Assembly (NCBI GenBank): GCA_958348565.1
Contig: CATVZP010000017.1
Location: forward strand, 1 to 29,332
Reading direction: 5' to 3'
Source of the DNA: an uncultured Collinsella sp.
Lineage (GTDB): Bacteria > Actinomycetota > Coriobacteriia > Coriobacteriales > Coriobacteriaceae
DNA: 29,332 nt
Of the stretch, positions 1 through 8,548 are shown piece by piece (position 1 is the stretch's first letter; each line of letters begins with the position of its first letter). The translations under genes were made by a program, and so were the position numbers. The notes under the pieces were generated by a model. That model did no database searches and was not told the DNA's origin. It saw only the letters and a list, made by a program, of their open reading frames with translations.

Positions 1-233
1 GCATCTGATGGTGTCGACGTCAATGGTATACGGGTGCATCATCGACGTCTTCAATTCAGAAGATATCAGTGCGGAATGTTTGCAGAGGTAAACCCCAGTG
101 CCCGCTGTGTTTCCATTGCTGAAACCCTGGCCGGCCGCTTCCGGCAGCACGCCGGGTCGATGGCGATGGGGGCGTGGGTCCCGTCTTGCCTTGCGCGTAA
201 CTGGCTGAATTGATTTTGATTGGAGCTGCTCCT
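1..233. other. Window edge, no confident gene
   Basis: No gene can be called here. On the + strand one frame is open from base 1 to a TGA at 211-213 (about 70 codons), and another is open from base 2 to a TAA near 90. Either could be the tail of an upstream gene. Codon use in the longer frame is mixed, with AGA and ATA codons unlike the neighbouring genes, and I recognise no domain. Confidence 0.3.
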
Positions 234-1745
234 ATGTCCCAAGAGCTAACTCGGGTGATTGTTACTACTGATATGGAAGTCGACGATATGAACTCACTCG
301 TTCATTTGGCTCTGTATCTTAATGTGCTTGATGTTCAGGCTGTGGTGTATACGGCTTCGCAGTATCACTTTCTTGGCGATGGCGTCCATACGCTCGGCGA
401 GGTGAATTCGCATTGGCGGACTAAGGGACGTCGCTCTTACGAGTGGGCTGTTGTGCCTCATGAGCCCGATCCGCTGGCCGGGGAGCTTCGTGAGTATCGT
501 CCGTTTCCCGAGCATTGGATCGAAAGTCTCTGGAGTAATGAATATGCCCAAGCTTGGCCGCAGCTGCAGGCCAATGCTGTCGCCGCCGACGAGCCGCCGT
601 TTCCTACGCCGGCTCAGATGATCGAGCGTACGTTTGTGGGAAATGTTGCTTTTGAGGGCGATGTGCGCGAGGAAACACCAGGTTCGCGGGTCATCGCCGA
701 CGCCATCATGGACGACGACCCGCGCACGCTTTGGCTGCTCAGCTGGGGCGGCATAAATACGATCGTTCGCGCCCTCATGAGCATTTCCGAGCGCTATCGT
801 GATACGCCCGAGTGGCCTTCCGTGCAGCAGCGTGTCTATCAGAAGGTGCGCGTGATGGGCGTTGCCGATGGCGTGGGGCAGGACAATTCGTGGCTCGACC
901 ATGGACGCGAGCTCTTTCCCGAGCTCATCTTTTGGTGCGTGCCCTATATGTATGGCGGCTATGTCGACGCCAAGATGGCGCAGCCCGATTCGCTGCCACT
1001 GTTTAAGGCTCCCTGGCCCGAGCAAAACCTCACGCAGGGCAATGGCCCCCTTATGGCGCGCTACATGCTCTATGGCGATGGCAGGGCTTACGAAAACGAA
1101 CCCGAGCGATTCCAGTTTGGCAAGCATGCCCATCTGGATTGGGGCCTAGAGGGCATGCCCGCGATGCAGTTTGAGCGCGGCGACTTTATGGCCGAAGGCG
1201 ACAGCATGACCTACATTCCACTACTGCCGTTTGGCCTGCGCGGTATCGATGACCGCAACTTCGACACGCTGCTCGGCCGCATGTTTCTTGACGGGCATCC
1301 CGATACGGACGCGCCCGCCGGGTTTGCCGCTATCGGCACGCCCATAGACGGCAACCCCAATCCCTACCTGCGCGCCTATCAGGAAGACTTTGCCGCCCGC
1401 GCGCAATGGTGCGCCCATGATCCGGCAGCGTGTTCGCATCCGGCACATGTTGCCGAGGTCACGGCCGACCGCGGCGCCGCAGCCGGTGAGCGTGTCGTCC
1501 TTGCAGCGGCCATCGTCGACCCCGACGGCAAGGGCTTTGATGCACATTGGGATGTCGCCGTGGACCCGTCGAGCTATGCAGGCACGCAGGATCTTTCGCT
1601 GTGGCAGGAATGCACGGTGAGCACCGCTTTTGTCGTGCCCGCCGACGCGCAGCCCGGCGACCGCTTCGTGCTCACCCTTACCGTGCAGACGCGCACCGAG
1701 CGCCCCTGCAGCCGCTACGCCCAGGTCGCCGTGACCGTGGCATAG
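234..1745 (+). CDS. DUF1593 / Sde182-family protein (nucleoside-hydrolase-like)
   Basis: A protein of 503 residues. The N-terminal part carries TTDMEVDD, the Asp-rich calcium-site signature of the nucleoside hydrolase fold, and continues through a DUF1593-type domain to about residue 390. The C-terminal hundred residues read as a beta-rich Ig-like domain, as in Sde182-type proteins (known from the family). The start is ATG 234, which has GGAG 8 bases upstream; an in-frame TTG at 210 would add eight residues but lacks a better ribosome site. No signal peptide is visible, so the protein is probably cytoplasmic, whereas characterised relatives are often exported and linked to plant polysaccharides. 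The substrate is unknown; hydrolysis of a glycosidic or N-glycosidic bond is inferred from the fold only. It stands alone and is followed by a hairpin terminator. Confidence 0.8.
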   Translation: MSQELTRVIVTTDMEVDDMNSLVHLALYLNVLDVQAVVYTASQYHFLGDGVHTLGEVNSHWRTKGRRSYEWAVVPHEPDPLAGELREYRPFPEHWIESLWSNEYAQAWPQLQANAVAADEPPFPTPAQMIERTFVGNVAFEGDVREETPGSRVIADAIMDDDPRTLWLLSWGGINTIVRALMSISERYRDTPEWPSVQQRVYQKVRVMGVADGVGQDNSWLDHGRELFPELIFWCVPYMYGGYVDAKMAQPDSLPLFKAPWPEQNLTQGNGPLMARYMLYGDGRAYENEPERFQFGKHAHLDWGLEGMPAMQFERGDFMAEGDSMTYIPLLPFGLRGIDDRNFDTLLGRMFLDGHPDTDAPAGFAAIGTPIDGNPNPYLRAYQEDFAARAQWCAHDPAACSHPAHVAEVTADRGAAAGERVVLAAAIVDPDGKGFDAHWDVAVDPSSYAGTQDLSLWQECTVSTAFVVPADAQPGDRFVLTLTVQTRTERPCSRYAQVAVTVA

Positions 1746-1832
1746 CGAGCGGCAGACCCCGCATTCGGCATGGAGTGTCCCCAACTGCCACTCATGTAAG
1801 TGCGTCCCCAATGAGTAGGCAGCAGATTATTG

Positions 1833-1868
1833 GCGCCCGGCGAGCAGCTAATGCTCGCCGGGCGCTTT
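1833..1868 (+). terminator. Stem-loop terminator after the DUF1593 gene
   Basis: A perfect 14-bp stem (1833-1846 with 1852-1865) around a GCTAA loop, followed by only three T residues. It lies about 90 bases after the stop codon at 1745. The short T run makes intrinsic termination plausible but not certain. A close relative of this stem occurs at 10496-10531. Confidence 0.6.
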
Positions 1869-2024
1869 GCTGACTAGTCGTTTAAGAATGTCCCCAATGA
1901 CTAGTCAAAAATGGGCCATGTGTCCCAGTTGTGGAGACTCGTTGAGCCGTCTGGGTATCGTGAAAGATCGCGCACTCCCCCATCATCAAAAGTGACACAC
2001 GCTACCTGTTGATGGGAGGCAGCC

Positions 2025-2762
2025 ATGGGCTTCTTTGACAAGATGTTCGAGAAGAAAGAGTGCGCGATTTGCGGTACCGAGCTGGGACTTTTGGGAAAGA
2101 CCAAGATCAGCGAGGGCTACCTGTGCAAAGAGTGCGTCGGCAAGCTCTCCCCCTTCTTTGGCGGCTATCGCTCCAGCACCGCGGACGATATCCGTGAGCA
2201 GCTCGCCTACCGCGAGGCCAATGCCGAGCGTCTGGCGTCGTTCAACCCCACGCGCACGCTCTCTGCCGGGCGCACCAACATCATGCTCGATGAGGACGCG
2301 GGCCTGCTGATCATCACTTCACAGAGCCGCTGGCGCGACGCCAATCCCGACATCATTGAGTTCTCGCAGGTGCTCGGCTGCGATATGGATATCGACGAGC
2401 ATCGCACCGAGATCTATCGCGAGACCAAGGACGGCGAGCGCGAGAGCTATAACCCGCCGCGCTACGACCTGGATTACGACTTTAATCTGACCATCCACGT
2501 CAACACGCCGTACTTTACCCAGATCGATCTGCGCGTAAACGACTCCACCATCGAGCAGCGCGGTTCCATCGAATACCGCGAGGCCAAGCGCCAGGCAACC
2601 GAGGTCCGCGACGCGCTGGTGCAGCTGCGTCAGGAAACGCGCGACAGCGTCGTGGCCGCCAAGGCCCCCAAGACCGCGGTAACCTGCCCCTTCTGCGGTG
2701 CAACCACCATTCCCGATGCCAGTGGGCGCTGCGAATACTGCGGCGGCGCCATCGGCGCATAG
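2025..2762 (+). CDS. DUF4428 zinc-finger protein
   Basis: A 245-residue protein that begins with a DUF4428-type treble-clef zinc finger: CAIC near residues 13-16 and CKEC near 36-39. The middle is a mixed alpha/beta region without a recognised catalytic motif. The C-terminus is a second zinc ribbon, CPFCG then CEYCGG, in the last 25 residues. It has no membrane segment or signal peptide. The start ATG is well placed behind GGGAGG. It is the first gene of a co-directional group with the two-zinc-ribbon membrane protein (24 bases on) and the SPFH protein. This suggests a shared role at the membrane, perhaps in assembly or scaffolding. DUF4428 proteins are common in Firmicutes and Actinobacteria but their function is not known. 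Confidence 0.8.
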   Translation: MGFFDKMFEKKECAICGTELGLLGKTKISEGYLCKECVGKLSPFFGGYRSSTADDIREQLAYREANAERLASFNPTRTLSAGRTNIMLDEDAGLLIITSQSRWRDANPDIIEFSQVLGCDMDIDEHRTEIYRETKDGERESYNPPRYDLDYDFNLTIHVNTPYFTQIDLRVNDSTIEQRGSIEYREAKRQATEVRDALVQLRQETRDSVVAAKAPKTAVTCPFCGATTIPDASGRCEYCGGAIGA

Positions 2763-2786
2763 TCTCCGGCACGGAAAGGACCGATC

Positions 2787-4109
2787 ATGGCCTTCGAGAG
2801 TGTCAACTATCAGTGCCCCGCGTGTGGCGGCCCCCTTCACTTTGCTAGCGCCGAGCAAAAGCTCGTCTGCGACTACTGCGATTCGCGTTTTGAAGTCGAA
2901 GAAGTCGAGGCCCTCTATCGCGAGCGCCAGGACAAGGCAGATGCCAAAGCCGATGCCGCAGCCGCGGTTCCCAAACCTACTGTCGACGATGCCGTGCAGG
3001 AGCTGGCTCAAAACGCCGGCTACATCTGCTCGTCGTGTGGCGCCGAACTGATCTCGGACGGCACCGTCGCCGTTACCACCTGCCCGTACTGCGGCAACTC
3101 CGCCGTAGCGCCCGGTCAGCTTTCGGGCGACTTCTCGCCCGACCTGGTGATTCCGTTTAAGCTCGGGCGCGACGATGCCACGGCCGCGCTCAAAGACCAC
3201 TACAAGGGCAAAATCCTGCTGCCCAAGAGCTTTGTCACCGGCAACCATATCGACGAAGTCCAAGGCGTTTACGTGCCGTTTTGGCTTTACGGCGCCCGCG
3301 TGGACGGCGAAGTGCACTTCGACGCGACCAACGAGACCGTGACTGAGGAATCCGATCGCACCGTCACGACCACCGACCACTACGATGCCTACCGCAAGGG
3401 CAATATCTCGTTTGAGCGCGTGCCCGTCGACGGATCGTCCAAGATGCCCGACGGCCACATGGACGCCATCGAGCCGTTTGACTACGACGCGCTGCGCCCG
3501 TTTTCGGTCGCGTATATGCCCGGCTACATCGCCAACCGCTACGACGAGGACTGCGAGACCTGCAAGGCGCGTGCCGAGCGTCGTATGGAAGAAAGTACGA
3601 TTTCGGCCCTGCGCGAGACCGTCGTCGACGAGTATGACGACGCCACAGTCGAAAGCAAGCAGCTCGACTACACCTGGGAAGACAACGACTACGCCCTGTT
3701 TCCCGTGTGGATGCTTTCCACCTCGTGGAACGGCAAGAGTTATCTGTTTGCCATGAACGGCCAGACCGGCCGCATGGTCGGCGAGCTTCCCTGCTCCAAG
3801 CCCAAGCTCGCTATCGCCTCGGTGCTGTTCTTTGTGATCGGGTTTGTCCTCTCCCAGATTCTCTTTATGGGTGGGAATGCCTTCGATCCGGACTACCTCA
3901 CCTTTGATGTCGAGGGCATCCTCATCAACATCGTCGCGCCGTTGATCATCGTGGTCATCGCAGACGTGCTGCTGGTGGGCCAGCTCAAGACGGCCAACGA
4001 GGCCACCCACGCCGATTGCTACTGTAGCGAGCTCGACCTGACCGAGAAGCACGACACCTTCAGCCACACCGAGACCACCGTTGTCATGAAGGACAACAAG
4101 GACGATTAG
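2787..4109 (+). CDS. Two-zinc-ribbon membrane protein (YdjG/TFIIB-ribbon type)
   Basis: A 440-residue protein with two N-terminal zinc ribbons: cysteines 10, 13, 28 and 31, then 81, 84, 99 and 102. Between them is an Ala/Lys-rich linker. A long soluble domain follows, with the conserved-looking stretch VPFWLYGARVDG and a later CETC pair. Two hydrophobic helices close the protein (about residues 344-365 and 380-402), followed by a short polar tail. This order matches the TFIIB-zinc-ribbon proteins found next to SPFH proteins, such as YdjG in Bacillus subtilis. It has an AAAGGA ribosome site. The likely location is the inner membrane with the ribbons in the cytoplasm. Its role is unproven; partnership with the next gene product is inferred from order and from the related Bacillus cluster. 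Confidence 0.75.
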   Translation: MAFESVNYQCPACGGPLHFASAEQKLVCDYCDSRFEVEEVEALYRERQDKADAKADAAAAVPKPTVDDAVQELAQNAGYICSSCGAELISDGTVAVTTCPYCGNSAVAPGQLSGDFSPDLVIPFKLGRDDATAALKDHYKGKILLPKSFVTGNHIDEVQGVYVPFWLYGARVDGEVHFDATNETVTEESDRTVTTTDHYDAYRKGNISFERVPVDGSSKMPDGHMDAIEPFDYDALRPFSVAYMPGYIANRYDEDCETCKARAERRMEESTISALRETVVDEYDDATVESKQLDYTWEDNDYALFPVWMLSTSWNGKSYLFAMNGQTGRMVGELPCSKPKLAIASVLFFVIGFVLSQILFMGGNAFDPDYLTFDVEGILINIVAPLIIVVIADVLLVGQLKTANEATHADCYCSELDLTEKHDTFSHTETTVVMKDNKDD

Positions 4110-4157
4110 CCATTCTGACCAATACCACCCGGCCTTTGACGAGAAAGGAAGATCACC

Positions 4158-5399
4158 ATGGGACTCTTGAAAGCTGGATTGGGTGCTGCCGGCGGCGTCA
4201 TGGCCGACCAGTGGAAGGAATTTATCTATTGCGAATCGATGCCCGCTGACGTCTTGGCCTGCAAGGGCAGCAAGCGCACCGGCGGCCGCAGCTCCAACAC
4301 GCGCGGCGAGGACAACGTCATCTCCAACGGCTCGGTCATCGCCGTCAACGACGGCCAGGGCATGCTCGTGGTGCAAAACGGCAAGATCATCGAGGTCGCG
4401 CTGGAGCCTGGCGAGTTTGTCTTTGACACCGGCAGCGAGCCGAGCGTCTTTAGCGGCAACCTGGGCGACTCCATCAAGGAGACGTTCGCCAATATCGGCA
4501 GCCGCTTTACCTTTGGCGGCGACGCGGGCAAGGACCAGCGTGTCTACTTTATCAACACCAAGGAGATCATCGGCAACAAGTACGGCACCGCCTCGCCTGT
4601 GCCCTTCCGCGTGGTCGATAACAACATTGGCCTGGACGTCGACATCTCCGTTCGCTGCAACGGCGAGTATTCGTACCGTATCACCAACCCGCTGCTGTTC
4701 TACACCAATGTGTGCGGCAACGTGACCGATAGCTACACGCGCGATAAGATCGACAGCCAGCTTAAGTCCGAGCTGCTCACCGCTCTGCAGCCCGCCTTTG
4801 CCAAGATCTCGGAGATGGGCATCCGCTACAGCGCCATCCCCGGCCACACCACCGAGCTCGCCCGCGCGCTCAACGAGGTCCTCTCGGCCGACTGGCGCGA
4901 CCTGCGCGGCGTCGAGATCGTGAGCTTTGGCGTCAACTCCATCGCCGCCTCGCAAGAGGACGAGCAGATGATCAAGGACCTGCAGAAGGCCGCGGTCATG
5001 CGCGATCCCACCATGGCAGCCGCCAACATCGCCAGCGCTCAGAGCGATGCGATGCGCGCCGCGGCGGCCAACCCCAACGGCGCGATGGCCGGCTTTATGG
5101 GCATGGGCATGGCGGGCGGCATGGGCGGCATGAATGCCAGCCAGCTGTTCGCCGCCGGCCAGGCACAGCAGCAGGCTGCCCCGCAGCCGGCTCCGGCTCC
5201 CGCCCCCGCACCGGCTCCCGCCGCTGCCCCTGCAGCCGGCACGTGGACCTGCAGCTGCGGCGCCACCAACACCGGCAAGTTCTGCTCCGAGTGCGGCAGC
5301 CCCGCACCCGCCCCGGCACCGGCCAAGTGGTTCTGCCCCAACTGCGGTAGCGAAAACGGCGGCAAGTTCTGCAGCAACTGCGGAACACCCAGGCCCTAG
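4158..5399 (+). CDS. SPFH/Band-7 protein with C-terminal zinc ribbons (YdjI-like)
   Basis: A 413-residue protein of the SPFH/virion-core (YdjI) family. The first 290 residues form the SPFH region, with the typical opening of a short hydrophobic glycine-rich helix followed by WKEFIYCESMP. Next come an Ala-rich helix, a Gly/Met-rich segment (about 305-325) and an Ala-Pro linker. The end holds two zinc ribbons, CSCGATNTGKFCSECG and CPNCGSENGGKFCSNCG. SPFH proteins form oligomers on membranes; the Bacillus relative has been connected with membrane stress together with a PspA homologue (family knowledge). No PspA gene is present here. AAAGGAAG precedes the ATG. The low-complexity Ala-Pro linker is the only odd part and is probably a flexible spacer. 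Confidence 0.85.
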   Translation: MGLLKAGLGAAGGVMADQWKEFIYCESMPADVLACKGSKRTGGRSSNTRGEDNVISNGSVIAVNDGQGMLVVQNGKIIEVALEPGEFVFDTGSEPSVFSGNLGDSIKETFANIGSRFTFGGDAGKDQRVYFINTKEIIGNKYGTASPVPFRVVDNNIGLDVDISVRCNGEYSYRITNPLLFYTNVCGNVTDSYTRDKIDSQLKSELLTALQPAFAKISEMGIRYSAIPGHTTELARALNEVLSADWRDLRGVEIVSFGVNSIAASQEDEQMIKDLQKAAVMRDPTMAAANIASAQSDAMRAAAANPNGAMAGFMGMGMAGGMGGMNASQLFAAGQAQQQAAPQPAPAPAPAPAPAAAPAAGTWTCSCGATNTGKFCSECGSPAPAPAPAKWFCPNCGSENGGKFCSNCGTPRP

Positions 5400-5418
5400 C
5401 CCCTTTATCTGGTAATTG

Positions 5419-5444
5419 GCGGGGGTTCCGCCACCCCCGCATTT
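5419..5444 (+). terminator. Stem-loop after the SPFH gene
   Basis: An 8-bp G/C stem (5419-5426 with 5433-5440) with a six-base loop, followed by ATTT. It sits between the SPFH stop and the lipoprotein ribosome site. The weak T run suggests partial termination, so the lipoprotein may be expressed by read-through or from its own promoter. Confidence 0.45.
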
Positions 5445-5479
5445 GCTTCCATGGGTTTCGTTCGATAAAGGAGGACACC

Positions 5480-6322
5480 ATGAAGACAACGTTCAAAAAG
5501 TCCGTACTCGCATTCCTGACATGCGTCCTGGCGCTCGCCTTTGCCCTGACGGGCTGCAGCGGCGGCGGCAAGGACCCCAAGGCCAACTTTGTCGGCAGCT
5601 GGCAGTACTCGGGTGGAACCTTGGACGGCGAAGAGCTCACCGATGAGTACATGGATATGCTCAAGGAGTGGGGCCTCAACTGTATCCTGATCCTCGACGA
5701 AGACGGCACGGGCGTCCTCGACATGTTCCTTGAGGTCGCCGACCTGAAATGGGAGGCCAAGGACGCCACCACCGTAACGATTACCGCCGAAGATGAGTCG
5801 CACGACTTGAAGCTCAAGGACGACAAGCTCGTCCTCGAGGCGGAAGGCGACAAGCTTATCTTTACGAAGTCCGACAAGGATCTGTCCGGCACGGTGAAGA
5901 AGGATCGCGAGGCGGCCGAGAAGGAAGAGGAGATCGATGAGGCCGTCGAAGACGACGATGTCCAGAGTGTCGAAATCTCCCCCGCCGTCACCGTCGCCGA
6001 TGACGATCTGTGCACCATCACCATCACCGAGAAGTTCAAGGACGACTGGGGCGACATCGGCTTTGTCGTTAACATCACCAACAAGAGCGACAAGGACCTG
6101 ACCTTCTACGCTCCCTCCGGCAAGACCAATGTCAACGGCACCATGAAGGACCCCTGGTTCTCGGCTCACCTGATGCCCGGCACCAACGCCACCGAGGAAT
6201 TCACGTTCTCGAACGGCGAGCTTGACAGCCTTGACGACCTGGTCAACACGACCATCGGCATCGACGCCTATCTGACCGATTCCTACGAGGACGTCGCCTC
6301 TTACACCGCAACCATCGCGTAA
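5480..6322 (+). CDS. Lipoprotein, two beta-rich domains
   Basis: A 280-residue predicted lipoprotein. It has a Lys-rich start, a hydrophobic stretch and the lipobox LTGC, with Cys26 as the modified residue, followed by SGGG. The mature part has a lipocalin-like or DUF5067-like first domain (about 30-145). An acidic Lys/Glu/Asp-rich linker follows (about 146-175), then an Ig-like second domain containing VVNITNKSDKDLTFY, typical of extracellular DUF-type folds. The ribosome site AAAGGAGG is near perfect. Its position after the SPFH gene hints that it belongs to the same envelope-related group, but a hairpin separates them. Ligand and function are unknown. The strong acidic bias is normal for secreted coriobacterial proteins. 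Confidence 0.75.
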   Translation: MKTTFKKSVLAFLTCVLALAFALTGCSGGGKDPKANFVGSWQYSGGTLDGEELTDEYMDMLKEWGLNCILILDEDGTGVLDMFLEVADLKWEAKDATTVTITAEDESHDLKLKDDKLVLEAEGDKLIFTKSDKDLSGTVKKDREAAEKEEEIDEAVEDDDVQSVEISPAVTVADDDLCTITITEKFKDDWGDIGFVVNITNKSDKDLTFYAPSGKTNVNGTMKDPWFSAHLMPGTNATEEFTFSNGELDSLDDLVNTTIGIDAYLTDSYEDVASYTATIA

Positions 6323-6373
6323 CGGCACGTAACATCAGCCGCGGATTGGCGGACGCATCCGCGCACACCAGAC

Positions 6374-6411
6374 GGGGCCGCAGGAGTTAATCCTGCGGCC
6401 CCGCCGTTTTT
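6374..6411 (+). terminator. Intrinsic terminator after the lipoprotein gene
   Basis: A perfect 12-bp stem (6374-6385 with 6391-6402), loop GTTAA, then GCCG and five T residues. It ends the + strand group at 2025-6322. It points toward the convergent response-regulator gene and has no T run on the other strand. Confidence 0.9.
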
Positions 6412-6431
6412 ATGCCGATGCGCGACGAGCT

Positions 6432-7052
6432 TTAGCGCTCCATATTGGGGACGATGCTGCCCTCGGTCACCGCATGCACGGCAAGACGCATGATGTTGTC
6501 GTAGCCGGTCTTGCTCAGGATCTCCGAGATGCGACGCTTGATGGTGCCCTCGCTCATAAACAGCTCGGCCGCGATCTCGCGACGGCTTTTGCCCTCGCAG
6601 GCAAGGCGCAAAATCGATAGCTCGACATCGTCGAGAGCTGCCGTGCCCGAAAAAATGCTCTCGGGCGGCTTGGGAAACGTGCAATAGCCCGCCAGCGTGG
6701 AGCGCATCACGGCGAACAGCTCGTCGATACCGACGTTCTTGTACACAAAGCTATCGACGCCCGCCTCGCGCGCCTGATCGACAAAGGTGATCTCGGGCAT
6801 GCCGGTCATGATAATGATGCGACACTCGGGCAGCTGCTCCTTGATACGCGCCGCCGCCACGATGCCGTTGGAATCATGCTCGGTGCATACGTCCATCAGT
6901 ATCATGTCCGGGCGCTCCTTGAGCGCGACACCCAAGGCCTCGGAGGCATCGGCGATGGCGGCAACAACAGTCATATCGGGCTGGTCGCCAACGGAGCGCG
7001 CCAGGCTCTCGCGCAGAATGGCCTGGTCTTCGACGATCAACACGCGGATCAT
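6432..7052 (-). CDS. LuxR/NarL-family response regulator
   Basis: A 206-residue two-component response regulator. The receiver domain (1-120) shows the acidic pocket E8-D9, phosphoacceptor Asp54 in ILMD, Thr83 and Lys105. The C-terminal LuxR-type helix-turn-helix (about 140-200) contains ILRLACEGKSRREIAAEL and the recognition helix MSEGTIKRRISEIL. This architecture is that of NarL-type transcription activators. Its start ATG overlaps the end of the histidine kinase gene by four bases, so the pair is translationally coupled and almost certainly cognate. Target genes are not evident from the window. It is the last gene of the three-gene operon; no clear minus-strand terminator was seen after it. 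Confidence 0.92.
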   Translation of the reverse strand: MIRVLIVEDQAILRESLARSVGDQPDMTVVAAIADASEALGVALKERPDMILMDVCTEHDSNGIVAAARIKEQLPECRIIIMTGMPEITFVDQAREAGVDSFVYKNVGIDELFAVMRSTLAGYCTFPKPPESIFSGTAALDDVELSILRLACEGKSRREIAAELFMSEGTIKRRISEILSKTGYDNIMRLAVHAVTEGSIVPNMER

Positions 7053-8548
7053 GAGCTTCTCCTTTGGGACGTGGCGTTGGCGTTAAGCGGAATGGATACC
7101 GTAAGCGTAAAGGGTGGGGCGGCGTGGACCTCTAGGCTGCCACCCAGATTCTGTGCGACATGCCTCATACCAGGGATACCCGTTCCCTCGCGATACGATA
7201 CGGGGGCTGGCGCGCCGTCATTAGAGATGGTCATGCGCGCGATGTCGCATCCGTTCGACTCCTCCTGCCACAGGTGCACATGGACCTGGTGGGCCTGCGC
7301 GTGCTTGGTGGCGTTGGTCGAGGCCTCGCGGATAATCTGCAAAAAGGCCGCCGCGACACGCGCGTCCTCAGGCAGCGCACCCTCAACATCGATCTGCACA
7401 CTCACCAGGCCAAAAGCATGGACGATATCACCCAGCTGTTCTGCAGGCTCGCTGGCACCGCCACCGCGCAGATCGGCAGCAATTGAGCGCAGCAACGGAT
7501 CAATCTGCTCGATCGAGTCATCGTCCAGACGCCCCTCCTCCAAATAGCGATGAAGAATGGACAGGCGCTGCCCGATCACATCGTGAACGCGGGCGCGCAT
7601 ACGTAGGCAGGCCGCATTGTCGGCAACTTTTTTGACTTCTTCGATCTGGGCTTGGAGCTCTTGGCCCGCAAGCTCAAGCAGGTGGTTGGCTTGCGCCAAG
7701 CGGTCGTAGGCGTGTGCGTATTCCGTCACGTCCAGGCCGACGACACGCTCGAACGGACGGCCCGAGACCGTAACGGAGTCACGCACGAACAGACGAATCT
7801 CGGAAGGAGAGATCTCGACCACGACGCGATCCCTACCAAAGCGATCAAGGTCGATATGGGCGCGATTAGCGCTGCTTTCGGGCATTTGCATGCTAAGTTT
7901 GCGCAGGTCGTTCCATGTGCCGCTCATGTCGCGTAGATCGGTTGGCATATGAAGTTCCACCAGGTTTTTGCGCATGCAGCGGTTCATGAGCAGCGGACGG
8001 CCCCTCGGGTCTAGATACAAGATGCCCACGGGAATCACGTTGATGGTCTCGATCGTCGAGAACGTGGTGATATCCTCCTGGCGGTTACGGACGTCCATCA
8101 AGAGCGCCGCGATGGAACGGAACAGGAAGAACGCTCCCTCTGCGATAAGGACAACGGTCCACGCCGAGCCCATGGCAAAAACCACCGGTGGTGTAACGGC
8201 GGCAACAAGCAGCAGCTCGACCAGCATGACGGGGCGACGATAGTGCACCATAAGCACCACGCCATAGGCAAAGATCGCGGCATTAAGCCACAACGCTCCA
8301 CCCATTGCCCTGGCGCAAACGTCAAGCGGCGCCACCAGATACGAGCCAGACGACGCGAATAAGATGAGCGCCGAAATCATCAGGTGAAGCACAAGGCTCG
8401 CCTCGTAGGCGCAAATCACCTTACGGTTATAGGACGAGCGGCGCGATGCGATGAGCGGGACGTGGATCGTCTGCAGACACGCAGCCAGGGCAAAGACAAC
8501 ATCGAGCGCAACGATTTGGGGAAGGATGAGCGAAATCTGCATCGTCAC
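7049..8548 (-). CDS. Membrane sensor histidine kinase
   Basis: A 499-residue sensor kinase. About five hydrophobic helices occupy residues 5-150, followed by a PAS-like region (about 165-275) and a short coiled coil (280-310). The dimerisation/phosphoacceptor segment reads RARVHDVIGQRLS, with His322 as the probable phosphorylated residue. The ATPase domain shows an N-box REASTNATKHA (407-417, Asn412), ISND (441-444) and GTGIPGM (455-461). This is the HisKA_3-like arrangement that pairs with NarL-type regulators. It overlaps the upstream membrane-protein gene and the downstream regulator gene by four bases each. The signal is unknown; an intramembrane or membrane-state cue is possible because no large extracellular domain is present. 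Confidence 0.88.
   Translation of the reverse strand: MTMQISLILPQIVALDVVFALAACLQTIHVPLIASRRSSYNRKVICAYEASLVLHLMISALILFASSGSYLVAPLDVCARAMGGALWLNAAIFAYGVVLMVHYRRPVMLVELLLVAAVTPPVVFAMGSAWTVVLIAEGAFFLFRSIAALLMDVRNRQEDITTFSTIETINVIPVGILYLDPRGRPLLMNRCMRKNLVELHMPTDLRDMSGTWNDLRKLSMQMPESSANRAHIDLDRFGRDRVVVEISPSEIRLFVRDSVTVSGRPFERVVGLDVTEYAHAYDRLAQANHLLELAGQELQAQIEEVKKVADNAACLRMRARVHDVIGQRLSILHRYLEEGRLDDDSIEQIDPLLRSIAADLRGGGASEPAEQLGDIVHAFGLVSVQIDVEGALPEDARVAAAFLQIIREASTNATKHAQAHQVHVHLWQEESNGCDIARMTISNDGAPAPVSYREGTGIPGMRHVAQNLGGSLEVHAAPPFTLTVSIPLNANATSQRRSS

Noticed and set aside
2319..5489. A 1056-codon open frame on the minus strand
   Set aside because: It is antisense to three well-supported + strand genes, has a low-complexity Gly/Ala/Val/Asp composition typical of antisense GC-rich codons, and shows no domain.
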